DNA from: Chaenocephalus aceratus
Lineage: Eukaryota; Chordata; Actinopteri; Perciformes; Channichthyidae
DNA: 64,000 bases
Assembly (NCBI GenBank): GCA_023974075.1
Contig: CM043800.1
Location: 42,878,008-42,942,007 of the forward strand
Reading direction: 5' to 3'
Both the position numbers and the translations under genes were made by a program. Below are positions 32,045-43,101 of the stretch, one piece after another. Under the pieces are notes generated by a model. It was not told where the DNA came from. It saw only the letters and a list, made by a program, of their open reading frames with translations, and ran no database searches. Numbering within the stretch: position 1 is the first letter of the stretch; every line of letters begins with the position of its first letter.

Positions 32045-33893
32045 AGATCAAATGCAAAGGTTTTTTTATAATTGCCAGTAAAATCGAAATCATATAGCTA
32101 CAACACTATCTAAGATATTGCAGTATTAAAATCGGAGATAATATGCCTCTGGCAATGCGAAATATTTATTTTGTTCAACCCCCAACACCAAGTCCGACGA
32201 TTTATTTTCTCAGCCGCTCCTCCCCAAGATGGCGTCGTGTGACGTCAGAGTTGACAAACAAACAAACCCTGGCTTATCGCTCACAGCGGCTCCCGCCGAT
32301 AGTACAACTTAGTTTCGTCTATCATGTCTGATTCTGAGTCGGAGGCCACCCAATATCTGGAGCAGTGTGCGAACTATACCACGGTCTCCGGGGGAGCCGG
32401 GATTTTTTTGTGTGGGGGGGGTAAATGTTGATCCGTGCATTAATAGCAACAGCACAGACATAGGCCTATTATAAAGAGAAAATCTGTTGCACACGGGGTG
32501 GTGCCACAGGTCTACATTTACATGAAACGTCCCGATGGATCATGTTCATGTCAACAGATTTCCCGAGCATGTATGGGCTACGCAAACTTCGATCAACTTG
32601 ATTATAAATAATCCACGGACCACCAACAGGCTACATTGTTTCACATAGGCTATAGCCTATTATGGCTGTAGCCTACACAGAGCCGAACACACGCGATAAG
32701 AGCAGCCAGCGGCACCAACCATGAACAATATTAATATTAATAATACAGCTATAGCACAACACAACCCTCTCACTGCCTGGAGAGACGCGACGCCACACAC
32801 ACACAACACAACGATGCACATAGCTCTTCAGCCCCCAAGTTAACGTTAGCTGTCAAGTTAGCACTAGCACTGACCTTAGCTCCCTCCTCTCTCGGTTCTG
32901 TTGTAGCAGCAGTCACAACGTACGATGTGCTACCACCAGCGGGGGAGCATTTTGAATTGGGCCAGGAGGAATAATAGTGGATTTAATCCCTATCATAATG
33001 CATATTGTTCACACTTTTCCGTTATGAGTGGAGGAGCGATGAATGAGCTGCAGATAAACTTCAATGCTAACAGTGAATTAGCCCCGAGCGAAAAATGCTA
33101 ACCTGTTACTGCACCGAAATCACTCCTAGTTCCCTTATTACTTATCCTAGCTCCACATCAAAAACATTGTTTATGATCGTAAAGACACAGAATCTAACGG
33201 TGCCCACCTCTATAAGCAATACAACTTAATAAAACTGCAATTCCGTTATCTGCGTTATCTGCTGTGCTCCGTGCGCTTTGAAATCTAATCAAAAGTTGTT
33301 TACCTCAATTCTTTGGCGTTTCGCCATCGCCCGGCTCTTTCGTTCTTTCAGTGGTTTCTTGTGCTGAAATAGGGAGGGGACGGCTCCGGGTTTCAGCCTC
33401 CGATGTACCATTAATGCTTCAGCAACAACAGCCTTGATGATAGCAGGATCAACGTCGTATGCATCACACGCGAAGTGGTCAGAACACAACTTGCTCCATT
33501 TTGTCGGTTGCCAGCCAACACGATTCACTAAAATAATCCATTTTTGGCGGATGATTTGGTCTTTTGGAAATGCATGGAAAACTCTCCCAGATCCCGCACC
33601 GTTCGTACAACAAAAAGCACAACAATAACCCATGTTAATTCCGCATTCAGCATAGACTGTATATATAAAGGTATAAGGTCCAGAGACTGTTTGGCAACAG
33701 TGACGTCACGCGCGCGGAGGCTGCTGGGAATGTCATGTCAGAAATTCAGCCGGCTTTGGGTCGAGTTTTGTATCAATAAAAAGCTTTTTTTCGGGTGTAT
33801 TATCTCGATTTAAATAAAATAAAAAATATAGGCAGTCTTAAAAACAACATTTCTATAAAAATGTAGCATATTTGGAAGCTTTGCATTTGATCT
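32045..33893 (-). mobile_element. Kolobok-like transposon with THAP domain, 1849 bp
   Basis: TTAA flanks both ends (32041-32044 and 33894-33897). The inverted ends are AGATCAAATGCAAAG and CTTTGCATTTGATCT, 15 bp perfect. A minus-strand THAP domain is encoded near one end. The three traits together (TTAA target, purine-purine start, THAP) fit the Kolobok superfamily. No catalytic domain is visible in the remaining 1.2 kb. Confidence 0.8.
33289..33633 (-). CDS. THAP-domain protein (Kolobok-type transposase N-terminus)
   Basis: The first 90 residues of this 114-residue frame form a THAP C2CH finger: MGYCCAFCCTNG supplies the first cysteines, WQPTKWSKLCSDHF the C-x2-H pair, and PGAVPSLF the terminal AVP box, with the conserved Pro and Trp (FHAFPKD, RQKWI) between. 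A basic tail (KKPLKERKSRAMAKRQR) follows, then stop. The domain is complete but nothing catalytic is attached, so it is a truncated transposase or a first exon whose partner is lost. It would bind DNA, presumably the element ends. Location inside the TTAA element argues against a host THAP gene. Confidence 0.8.
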   Translation of the reverse strand: MGYCCAFCCTNGAGSGRVFHAFPKDQIIRQKWIILVNRVGWQPTKWSKLCSDHFACDAYDVDPAIIKAVVAEALMVHRRLKPGAVPSLFQHKKPLKERKSRAMAKRQRIEVNNF

Positions 33894-34089
33894 TTAAAGG
33901 TTTGCTTCCAATTATTGAGATTGTTTCACAGCTTTATCTTAAATATTTAGACTTTTGTCTTTACATATAGATTACATAGGATGAACAGCACGATCCACTC
34001 TGCTGGATTCTGCCCAAATCGGCTCCAAATGCATGCAAACATCTCGCTGTATCCAAACTCCTGCAGTTGTATTGTTCTGGATTCATAGT

Positions 34090-34382
34090 GAAGTGTATTA
34101 GATGTTCTGAAATGTTGTGAAAGGCAGGACACAGGAACTTGGTCCTGAGGAGATGTAACGATTATTAAACAACAAATAGTCGAGTCAAGGGGTCGAAGAA
34201 ATGAACATTTGTGATTATTAGCGAATCGGTTGCAGGTGGGTGAAAACAGGCTTAGGGAGTAACGTATTACATGTAACGGCATTAGGATACAAAATAGACA
34301 AATGTATTCCCTTACCAACACACTTGTTTTTTTTTTTTAAACGATTACGCAATTTAAATCTTTTGTCACAAACTTTGCAGAT
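34090..34382 (-). other. ZNF copy 3 3' flank
   Basis: In reverse, 34382-34105 is colinear with the 3' flank of copies 1 and 2 (GCAAAGTTTGTGACAAAAG, AAGTGTGTTGGTAAGGG, CACAGGAACTTGGTCC in +). Similarity ends near 34105. The TTAA insertion present in copy 2 is absent. Confidence 0.7.
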
Positions 34383-35812
34383 CTATTTTTCCTCTCCTGT
34401 GTGGATTCTCATGTGTCTCTTTAAATCTCCACCATGTGAAAAAGATGTATTACAGACTGAGCAGGTGAATGGTTTCTCTCCTGTGTGGACTCTCATGTGT
34501 CTCTTTATATGTCCACTATATGAAAAAGCTTTCTTACAGACTGAGCAGCTGAATGGTTTATCTCCTGTGTGGATTATCATGTGTCTCTTTAAATTTACAC
34601 TATGTGAAAAAGCTTTCTTACAGACTGAGCAGGTGAATGGTTTCTCTCCTGTGTGGATTCTCATGTGTCTCTTTAAATGTTCACTATATGAAAAAGCTTT
34701 CTTACAGACTGTACAGGTGAATGGTTTCTCTCCTGTGTGGACTCTCATGTGTGCCTTTAAATCTCCACCATGTGAACAAGCTTTATTACAGACTGAGCAG
34801 GTGAATGGTTTCTCTCCTGTGTGGACTCTCATGTGGATCTTTAAATGTCCACTATATGAAAAAGCTTTCTTACAGACTGTACAGGTGAATGGTTTCTCTC
34901 CTGTGTGGATTCTCATGTGTTTCTTTAAATCTCCACTCTGTGGAAAAGCTTTCTTGCAGACTGAGCAGCTGAATGGTTTCTCTCCTGTGTGGATTCTCAT
35001 GTGGATCTTTAAATGTCCACTATATGAAAAAGCTTTCTTACAGACTGTACAGGTGAATGGTTTCTCTCCTGTGTGGATTCTCATGTGTTTCTTTAAATCT
35101 CCACTCTGTGGAAAAGCTTTCTTGCAGACTGAGCAGCTGAATGGTTTCTCTCCTGTGTGGATTCTCATGTGTTTCTTTAACTCTCCACTCTGTGGAAAAG
35201 CTTTCTTGCAGACTGAGCAGCTGAATGGTTTCTCTCCTGTGTGGATTCTCATGTGTTTCTTTAAATCTCCACGCTGTGAACAAGCTTTCTTACAGACTGA
35301 GCAGCTGAATGGTTTCTCTTCAGCACTACGTTGTGAATCACTGACAGATTCATATCTATTTTTCAGTGAGTTTGAGCCTGATGCAGGTTCTCTGGTCTCT
35401 TTCCAATCAGCACTGTCTTCAGTGCCAGGTTCAGAAGAGTCTCCAGTGTCAGGTTCAGAAGAGTCTCCAGTGTGGTCATCAGTCTTTGGTTGCAAACTGC
35501 TCTCTGGATCTGAGTTCCAGGCTGGTTCTGGTCCTCGACAGTCATCTCCATCAGCTTCTGTTTCCATGTGTTCAGTTTGTCTTTGATGAGGCTGAGAGGA
35601 CTGAGGTTTCTCTTCATCATCTTCACTCTTCATAGGGTCAGGAGTGAAAGTGGACTTGGTGATATCAGCCTCCTCCAGCTCCTGAAGCTGCTCTCCCTCC
35701 TGTTCCTGCTTAATGTGTGGGGGGGGCTCTGGGTCCTTATGGTCCAGACTAGTGCTCCACTCCTGCTGGTCAGGGAGAAGCTCTTCTTTAACCACCACCA
35801 GCTGCTGGATGT
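34383..35812 (-). CDS. Poly-C2H2 zinc-finger protein, copy 3, finger exon 2 (intact)
   Basis: Spliced to 45099-44907 this gives a complete 540-residue protein. The acceptor TCCTGCAG ends at 35813, and the split codon G|AC is restored. An acidic spacer ([28 protein letters not shown], with a repeated TGDSSEP block) leads to 11 contiguous C2H2 fingers from about residue 233 to the end, all with both Cys and both His. Linkers are TGEKP or TGDKP. Helix positions -1, 2, 3, 6: QGDK, QGEK, QGDK, YGHI, QGDK, YGHI, HGDA, YEHR, HVNR, YGHR, HGDR. Fingers 3-4 and 5-6 are a near-identical duplicated pair. It is a nuclear DNA-binding protein with target unknown, and the only apparently intact host gene here. 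Confidence 0.92.
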
Positions 35813-36358
35813 CTGCAGGAAACAGGAAACACAGTCAGAACAAACTGGTTAGTGTTAGCATTTAAACATCTCATCACCATTACAATGGGAGACATTTTGC
35901 AGCCCTAATTAATGCCTTTGTTTTTATATTTTCACATTATCTTTCTTAGTCCCACCTATTGTGTATTTTTGTTGGCTCAAGTCACCTCATGTAGCCCAGC
36001 CCCTTTCCATTTCCAGTTAAAAATAGAAAAGGGTTTTTTCTTCTGGTGTACCACTAGCTGCAATGTAAACAAGGAATTGTATTTGGGATCGTTCACAGAT
36101 ACACTACGCCTACAGTATGGAATGTAACTGTTACATCCTGCATTCAAACCTTATTTAAGTAAAAGTATGCAAGTATTAACAGAACATTTGACGGAATGAT
36201 GGTGCAGTAAAATGTTCCCCGTCAGTGTTTAATTTGTTGTTTCTTGATTATTTTGTATGTTGCATTTTACTGCTGTACATGTTCAAAGTTGCCCTTGTAT
36301 AAATGATCATAGATGAGGGAACCTGCTAAATGTTCAAATATGTGTGTTTTTTTATATA
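35813..36358 (-). other. Intron next to ZNF copy 3 finger exon; no gene
   Basis: Inverted match to 15916-16488 of copy 1 (for example AATGCCTTTGTTTTTATAT and GAGGGAACCTGCTAAATGTT). No coding signal. Confidence 0.6.
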
Positions 36359-36751
36359 CAGTACCAGTCAAAAGTTTGGACACCTTCTCATTCAATGTTT
36401 TTTTGTTTATTTTAATTTGTTTCTACTTTGCAGATTAACACTGAAGACAACACAGCTATGAAAGAACACATATGGAATTATCTAGTTAATAAAAAAGTGT
36501 TAAAAAAAAATCAAGAATATGATTTTTGTTTTAGATCCTTCAAAGTAGCCCCTTTTGCCTTGATGACAGCTATGCTCACTCTTGGCTTCTCTCAGTCAGC
36601 TTCATGAGGTCGTCACCTGGAATGGTTTTCTATTAACAGGTGTGCCTTGTCAAGAGTCAATGTGTGGAATGAGTTGCCTTCTGAATTTGTTTGAGACCAT
36701 CAGTTGTCTCGTGCAGAGGTAGAGATAGTGCACAGTGGAAAGCCCTATTTA

Positions 36752-36970
36752 GTTTAGTTTATTTATTTATAGTGTCGTGGACAGTCCCCATCGATGAACT
36801 GTCACAAAAACAGTAAATGGAGCAGCTTTAGCCGACATGGCTAATTTCCAGCCGTTGTCCCCAGCCAGATGGTAATAGACACCCTTAAAATTACAATATA
36901 TCTACAGCATTAGTTATAAGAAAATATATAAAATAAAATAAAGAGGATAAAAGAGAACAATAAACACACT
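36752..36970. repeat. Dispersed repeat nested in Tc1
   Basis: About 219 bp starting AGTTTAGTTTATTTATTTA, inserted in the transposase sequence and bordered by CTATTT on both sides. Class not determined. Confidence 0.5.
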
Positions 36971-36989
36971 ATTTGACTGCTTTTGTAAT

Positions 36990-38034
36990 TAGTGATCGAC
37001 CGATATGGCTTTTTCAAGGCCGATACCGATTATTAGTAATCAAGGAGACCGATAACCGATATTTGGAACCGATATACATATGCAGTAAAATCAGAAAATA
37101 TATAGTGTCAAAATGTAGAATAACACAAACTCCAACACAACTCAACACAACTTCTTTGAAATGCATTTAAGCATATATTATCTTTAATGAACTTTTAAAC
37201 ATCTTACAACTGGTTTCCTCTCTGTGCCCTTTTCTTTTTTAGTGCAGCTATCTGCTATGAGTTAGAGAGAGACAAGAAGTGGGGCTGCAGGCTGACATGC
37301 TTAACTAACAATAATGCTTAATTTATTATATCAAACCCAAAATCCCAATAAATTGCTAGCAACTGCAAAACACTAGTGCTAGCTAATGTTTTGCAAACTA
37401 TTAAAAGTGAGGCTATTACAGTAGACCTAACGTTAGTCTAGTAGCCTCTAATATTTTGCTAAATACATGTTGATGAGCTTCACATATCAACCTGAAAAAC
37501 AGCGAGGCTCCACTCCGCACAACAGTTACTCCGCTGCGAGACGCTGCACGCACCCCCAACTCTGACTGACTTTCCGCGTCCCTGTGTAACTGGGAAGCTG
37601 ATAGATTTGGATCTATAGATCGTGCTGTTTTTGCAACTTCAGCATAGGGGATTGGGATGTTTATTGAACTTCGGCTTTCAACTGATTTGCCTTCGAAACA
37701 CATGTATGGCTCTGCCGCTCAGCGCTGCTGCTTGCCTCTGTCTGTGTCTGCGTTCTTCTCACCTGCCTGTAATCTGAGAAGGTCCCGCCTCTCTGGCTGG
37801 CTCCCGCCCGGAAAATCTTCAGTGTTGATTGACACTTCAGTAATAGCCTATCAGATAGCGCTGTGGGCGGGACATTGCTCGTGTACAGAGAGTGGTGACT
37901 GCAGGCAGAGAAACGGCCGCATCAGAGCCAAAGTGTTATCGGCAATTTTATAAAAAAAAGGCTGATGCCGATAATCGGTTAAATGAGGAATATCGGCCCG
38001 ATAATCGGCCAGGCCGATAATCGGTCGACCCCTA
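36990..38034. mobile_element. hAT-type element nested in Tc1, 1045 bp
   Basis: The ends are TAGTGATCGACCGATATGG and, inverted, TAGGGGTCGACCGATTATCG. Flanks are TTTGTAAT (36982-36989) and GTTGTAAT (38035-38042), an 8-bp duplication with one mismatch. Subterminal CCGATA repeats are frequent. No transposase is recognised. Confidence 0.78.
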
Positions 38035-38044
38035 GTTGTAATCC

Positions 38045-38640
38045 ATATTATAGCAAGAACGACTCAACTCAGTAAAGAGAAGCGACCGTCCATCATCACT
38101 TTAAGAAATGAAGGCCAGTCGATCCATAAAATGTCAAGAACTTTGAATGTATCCTCAAGTGCAGTCGCAAAAACCATGGAAAGCTATGAGACTGGCTCTC
38201 ACGAGGACCCCCCCCGGGAAAGGAAGAGCAAGAGTTTCGTCTGCTCAGAGGATAAACACATCAGAGTTACCAGCCTCAGAAACCGCAAATTAAAGCAACT
38301 CAGATTAGAGCCCATTTAAATGATCACAGAGCTCAAGTAGCAGACAATCTCAACATCCACTGTTCAGAGGAGACTGCGTGAATCAGGCCTTCAAGGTCCA
38401 ATTGCTGCAAAGATCCACTACTGAGGATGAACAACAAGAAGATGACAATTGTTTGGGCCAAGAAACACAAGGATTGGACATTAGACAGTGGAAATCTGTA
38501 CTTTGGTCTGATGGGTCCAAATGAGAGATTTTTGGTTCCAACCTCCGTGTCTTTGTGAGACACAGAGAAGGTGAGCGGATGGTTTCTGAACGAGTGGTTC
38601 CCACCGTGAAGCATGGAGGAGGGGGTGAGATGGTGTGGGG
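38045..38640 (+). pseudogene. Tc1 transposase, fragmented
   Basis: It contains SIITLRNEGQSIHKM-like and VSSSAVAKTMESYETGS motifs, then RVTSLRNRKLKQLR, and further on HREGERMVSERVVPTVKHGG (about 38551-38620). Frames change several times, and the last acidic catalytic region is absent. It is the same transposase type as at 14930-15570. Confidence 0.8.
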
Positions 38641-38659
38641 GGCTTTACTGGTACAACTG

Positions 38660-39428
38660 TCTCTGGACTCTGAGCAAATTATACTTTTCATATGTATTAT
38701 CTGTGTTATCTGCGAGACATCGCCACAACGCAACAAGTCAAAAATGATCCGCTATGTCCATAGACTGCAAACAGCGCTCATCGGACATTTATGAGAGAAA
38801 GTCTCTAAAGTCCGAGTGCAAGTGAATGCAGCACAAGATGCACGTCATGTAACCCCTCCCCCGGTCCTGGCGCGAGCGTGGACATATGATTGGCAGCGAT
38901 TTCATTTGAACGGGACGGCGCAAAACGAGAAGCATTCGGACCCAAGCACTGAAGGAATGAGGTATTTGCGGTCTACACTGATAGAGAAGAGACTGTCAGT
39001 TTGGCTGTACTCAGCATTGAATCAAAACGCACTAAAGCTGTTGATCTTAATACGTTTGTGAGGCGTTTTGCTGAACAAAATGGTAATCGCCGCATTCAGC
39101 TGTAATACACATCAACGTGATGCTCTGCTCACGGATGAGCATACAAAACTATTAAGATGATGACCTTACGTGTGTAAATATTTTTTTTTCTTTGAGGGGA
39201 AAAAACCAAAAACCAGTTTCATGTCCTGAGAAAGTCAAATAAGACGGTGTGTAAAACTACACTGCCCAGCCAAAAAAAAGTAACCACTTTGATTTAACTA
39301 GGTTAGTAGGTAAGGACATTCCACTGGATAATAACTGAAGTATAAAATAATGCAATTTCTGAAGTGATGGAGACCACGTTGAAGGCAAACAAGGCAGCTC
39401 CAGGGCTGCCGAATAATCGATTTGGATC
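38660..39428. other. Unassigned junction region; no gene
   Basis: It includes a short Tc1-type end near 39263 (CACTGCCCAGCCAAAAAAAA). The rest shows no convincing frame. The lower-coordinate end of the Harbinger that follows cannot be found. Confidence 0.45.
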
Positions 39429-40411
39429 ATGGTCAGTTTCTGCAGACAAGCCCTTTTTGATTTAATCGAGGAGATCTCCCCTCAACTCCAGCACGGATCA
39501 GACCGAAACGCTGCGCTCTCCCCAACCTTGCAGGTGCTGATTGCGCTCAGATTCTACGCGAACGGGGCCTTTCAAAATACTGTGGGAGACATGATTAATG
39601 TTCATCGCACAACTGCATGTCGGGCTATAAGACAAGTTTCATTGGCCCGCCAGCACCGCCTTAGGAACTATATTCACCTACCCACACAAGAAGAAGCAGC
39701 GAAATCCAGGCAAGATCTTTTGTTAAAATCAGGTATACCTGGTATTGTCGGACGCATCGACGGTACTCATGTTCGCATTCAGGCCCCCTCTGAACATGAG
39801 TATTTGTATGTTAATAGAAAGGGTTACCATTCTATAAATCTTCAAATTGTGTGCAACTCGGACATGGGCATTGTCGACCTCGTTGTAAGATGGCCTGGGT
39901 CGACCCATGATGCTCGCATCCTGAGAGAGAGCGCCCTTCAACAGGAATTTGAGGCAGGGAGAGTGAATGGTGTTCTTCTCGGAGACAGTGGATACCCTCT
40001 GAAGCGCTGGCTAATGACACCTGTCATCGCAGAGAGATCTGCACAAGAGCGCCGCTATAACAACAAGCATACACAAAGGAGGAACATTGTAGAGCGCTGC
40101 ATTGGAGTGCTCAAACGTAGGTTAGCAAGTCATTTTTATAATATATAAAAGGCCAGCCTTTTAATGTAGATATAGACTAAATTGTTTTTTGCAGGTTTCA
40201 GTGCCTCCACAGTGAAATGCGAATGCACCCTGAGCGCGTCTGCGTGATCATTGCTGCCACTGCGGTGCTGCACAACATCTGTGTGAAAAAGAGAATCCCC
40301 CTTCAAGGAGAATTAGTACTGGAGGCGGATGAGAACCCTGTGGCTCCTGCTGGCATCCGTGAAGATATCGGTGGACGACTTACCCGCAATCATATAATAA
40401 ACAACCTATAG
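39429..40411 (+). CDS. PIF/Harbinger DDE transposase, two exons (39429-40120, 40195-40411)
   Basis: Removing a 74-bp intron (CGTAG|GTTAGC at 40120/40121, TTTGCAG|GTTTCA at 40194/40195) gives an open 302-residue frame. A helix-turn-helix-like segment (NTVGDMINVHRTTACRAIRQ) precedes a DDE_Tnp_4 nuclease with Asp in GRIDGTHVRI, Asp in LLGDSGYPL and Glu in NIVERCIGVLKRRF, all present. The C-terminal helix has VLHNIC as in HARBI1 relatives. The N-terminus seems short: the usual residues before the first helix are missing, and the sequence just upstream is foreign. The catalytic core may be intact, but the element's ends are damaged. It pairs with the Myb-like gene facing it. Confidence 0.88.
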
Positions 40412-40587
40412 ACCTATATATTTGTAATATGAACGCTGTTTTTTTTGCAATTGTATTTCAATAAGCTCCCTTTGTGACCACATATTTTCATTAGGCCTAT
40501 TTTATTCAAAGAACACAAGAACATTAAATAACAACATTTTGGAGAACTATTAACATGAAATTGAGATAAAAAACAAGTACAACATGA

Positions 40588-41445
40588 TTACAGAACGGTG
40601 AACACATTGTCTTCTTCAGTGATTAGTAGCTGATTCTTAAGAATTATTATTTGGAGTCTCAATTTCTCCATCTCAATTTGTTCGTGTTCCGCTCTCAATG
40701 TTACGGTCTCCACCTCCACATGAACAATTTCTTTCTCCGTCAGTTCCCGCTGTAGCTCTGACAAATCCCTCTTTCTCTTTCGGGGTGTGGCCATTTGGGA
40801 TTCCCCTTGAGTCATCGCTGACGCTGTGGGTGAGGGACTTCCCTCTTCTCTGCGGTCCTCTGAGTCTGTAAAATGGCAAGTTACTGTCAGTTATTGTCAG
40901 TTGCCATCAACTGCCGCGATTGCTAATTGTTATCTTGCTAGCCGTGATGTCTCACGGGGGTAATATGTATATAGATAATGTAGGGTGATGTTACTCTATT
41001 AATGACTTACCACTAGTGACAGCTGGCACGTCTGCGTCAACCTCTTCAAATGTTGAGGTTGAGGCTCTGAGCTGTCGATCCCATTCAACCCGGTGAAAGT
41101 GGGGGAATCCTCTCCAAAAATAGAAATAATGATTTTGATGTATGGAGAGGTTTTTGGAGCAGGGCCTCCGCCGGTCGGAGGGTTTTTGAGAACCGATGCA
41201 TCCTTTTTGGCTCTGGATAGTAGGTCCTTCCACTTTTTCCTACACTCTTCCACCGTCCGTATCCCTCCATCACCCAGGTCATTTATCGCACCAGTGATTG
41301 ACTTCCAGGCTGCGAGTTTGTGTTTGTTTGTCATGGTATTATTACATTTGGCAGTTAGCAAGTTTTTATGCTCTGCATATATTTCAATTAATGTTCTAAT
41401 CTCTCTATCAGTAAAATAGGTTTTTCTCTTCTTTCCGTTATCCAT
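40588..41445 (-). pseudogene. Harbinger Myb-like protein, two exons with a 1-nt deletion
   Basis: Exon 1 (41445-41011) begins MDNGKKRKTYFTDREIRTLI and forms a Myb/SANT-like domain through RTVEECRKKWKDLLSRAKKD. Donor GTG|GTAAGT; acceptor TTTACAG to exon 2 (40865-40588), which encodes a nuclear-signal-like ATPRKRKRDLS and a Leu/Glu-rich coiled coil. Exon 1 is 435 nt, but the frame needs 436. Comparison with the sister at 63612 shows one base lost near GAGCCTCAACCTC, giving a frameshift before the splice. In active Harbingers this protein escorts the transposase; here it is broken. Confidence 0.8.
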
Positions 41446-41447
41446 AT

Positions 41448-42213
<766 letters not shown>

Positions 42214-42947
42214 TAGAGCCGGGACTCGATTAAAAAAATTAATCTAATTAATTGGAGGCTTTGTAATTAATTAATCGAAATTAATCGCATTTTTAATCAA
42301 ATATACATATTTGACCTGAGAACAGTGAGAAGCAATTTTCACATGGATTTTACTCCAAGTGGAGTGCAATCCAGTGAGCTGGTTATTTTCTCAGACGTTG
42401 ACTTACTTATCCTGACCCTGAAACCAGTCATCTAGTTGAGTGTGGGTTGGGTCAGGGTGTGGTTCCTTGCACTCGGAGTCGGGCTAACGTCCACGCTAGC
42501 TGCTACATGCTAACTGCTACATGCTAACTGCTACATGCTAGCTGCTACATGCTTTGCATTTAGGTGATACTTTAGGCTTGATGTGCTGCGGTGATATGCA
42601 AATTCTTTTTTGCATAATTTGCACACAACCGTGCTCTTATCGACGCTTCCATCCGTCCGTTTTTTTAAAACAAAATGTCCCATCCACGGGGCCGACCAAA
42701 GCGGTCTCATCAGCTTGTTCGTTCATGTTTGACTATTGTTCACCGTGGTTTCTTGTTGTTTGAAGTCCCATGCTGAAGTCATGAACGTTAGTTGGTGCTC
42801 CAGTATAATCGGTACGCCAGAAACTCATCCAGTGAGAAACGTTCCGCTGTGCAAAAATAAGTGCGATTAAAATGCGTAAATTTTTTTAACGCGTTCATTT
42901 TTGTGTAATTAATTAATCTTAATTAACGCGTTAAAGTCCCGGCCCTA
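42214..42947. mobile_element. MITE, 734 bp
   Basis: The ends are TAGAGCCGGGACTCGATTAA and, inverted, TAGGGCCGGGACTTTAACGC, set in TA-rich DNA so the target duplication cannot be measured. No gene. Two identical 18-bp direct units (GCTGCTACATGCTA-type) lie near 42500-42550. Confidence 0.7.
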
Positions 42948-43101
42948 ATATATATACACAGAATATATTATAAATAAATGTTGGCAATAATTGATTGATG
43001 AGATTTTACATTAATTTATATTAATGTTTTAATTACTTAATGACCTTTGTACTAGTTCCCCTATTCTTTATCAAGTAACATTTTAGATGTGTTTAATTTA
43101 T

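Larger units (their letters stand above)
36359..38680 (+). mobile_element. Tc1-family transposon, decayed, with two nested insertions
   Basis: It starts CAGTACCAGTCAAAAGTTTG after TA, carries the long inverted-repeat segment (CAGATTAACACTGAAGACA), then transposase sequence from about 36690 to 38640. It is opened by a repeat at about 36752-36970 (bordered by CTATTT) and by a hAT MITE at 36990-38034. The 3' end is missing after about 38660. Same family and same insertion point as the Tc1 at 14275-15915. Confidence 0.8.

Noticed and set aside
34240..35586. 448-residue plus-strand frame opposite the fingers of ZNF copy 3 (and the similar minus frame 16715-17458 opposite copy 1)
   Set aside because: It is the antisense of the repeated finger and linker codons, which stays open because the 84-bp finger unit repeats in frame. 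The sense strand has the C2H2 pattern, splice signals and leader exon.
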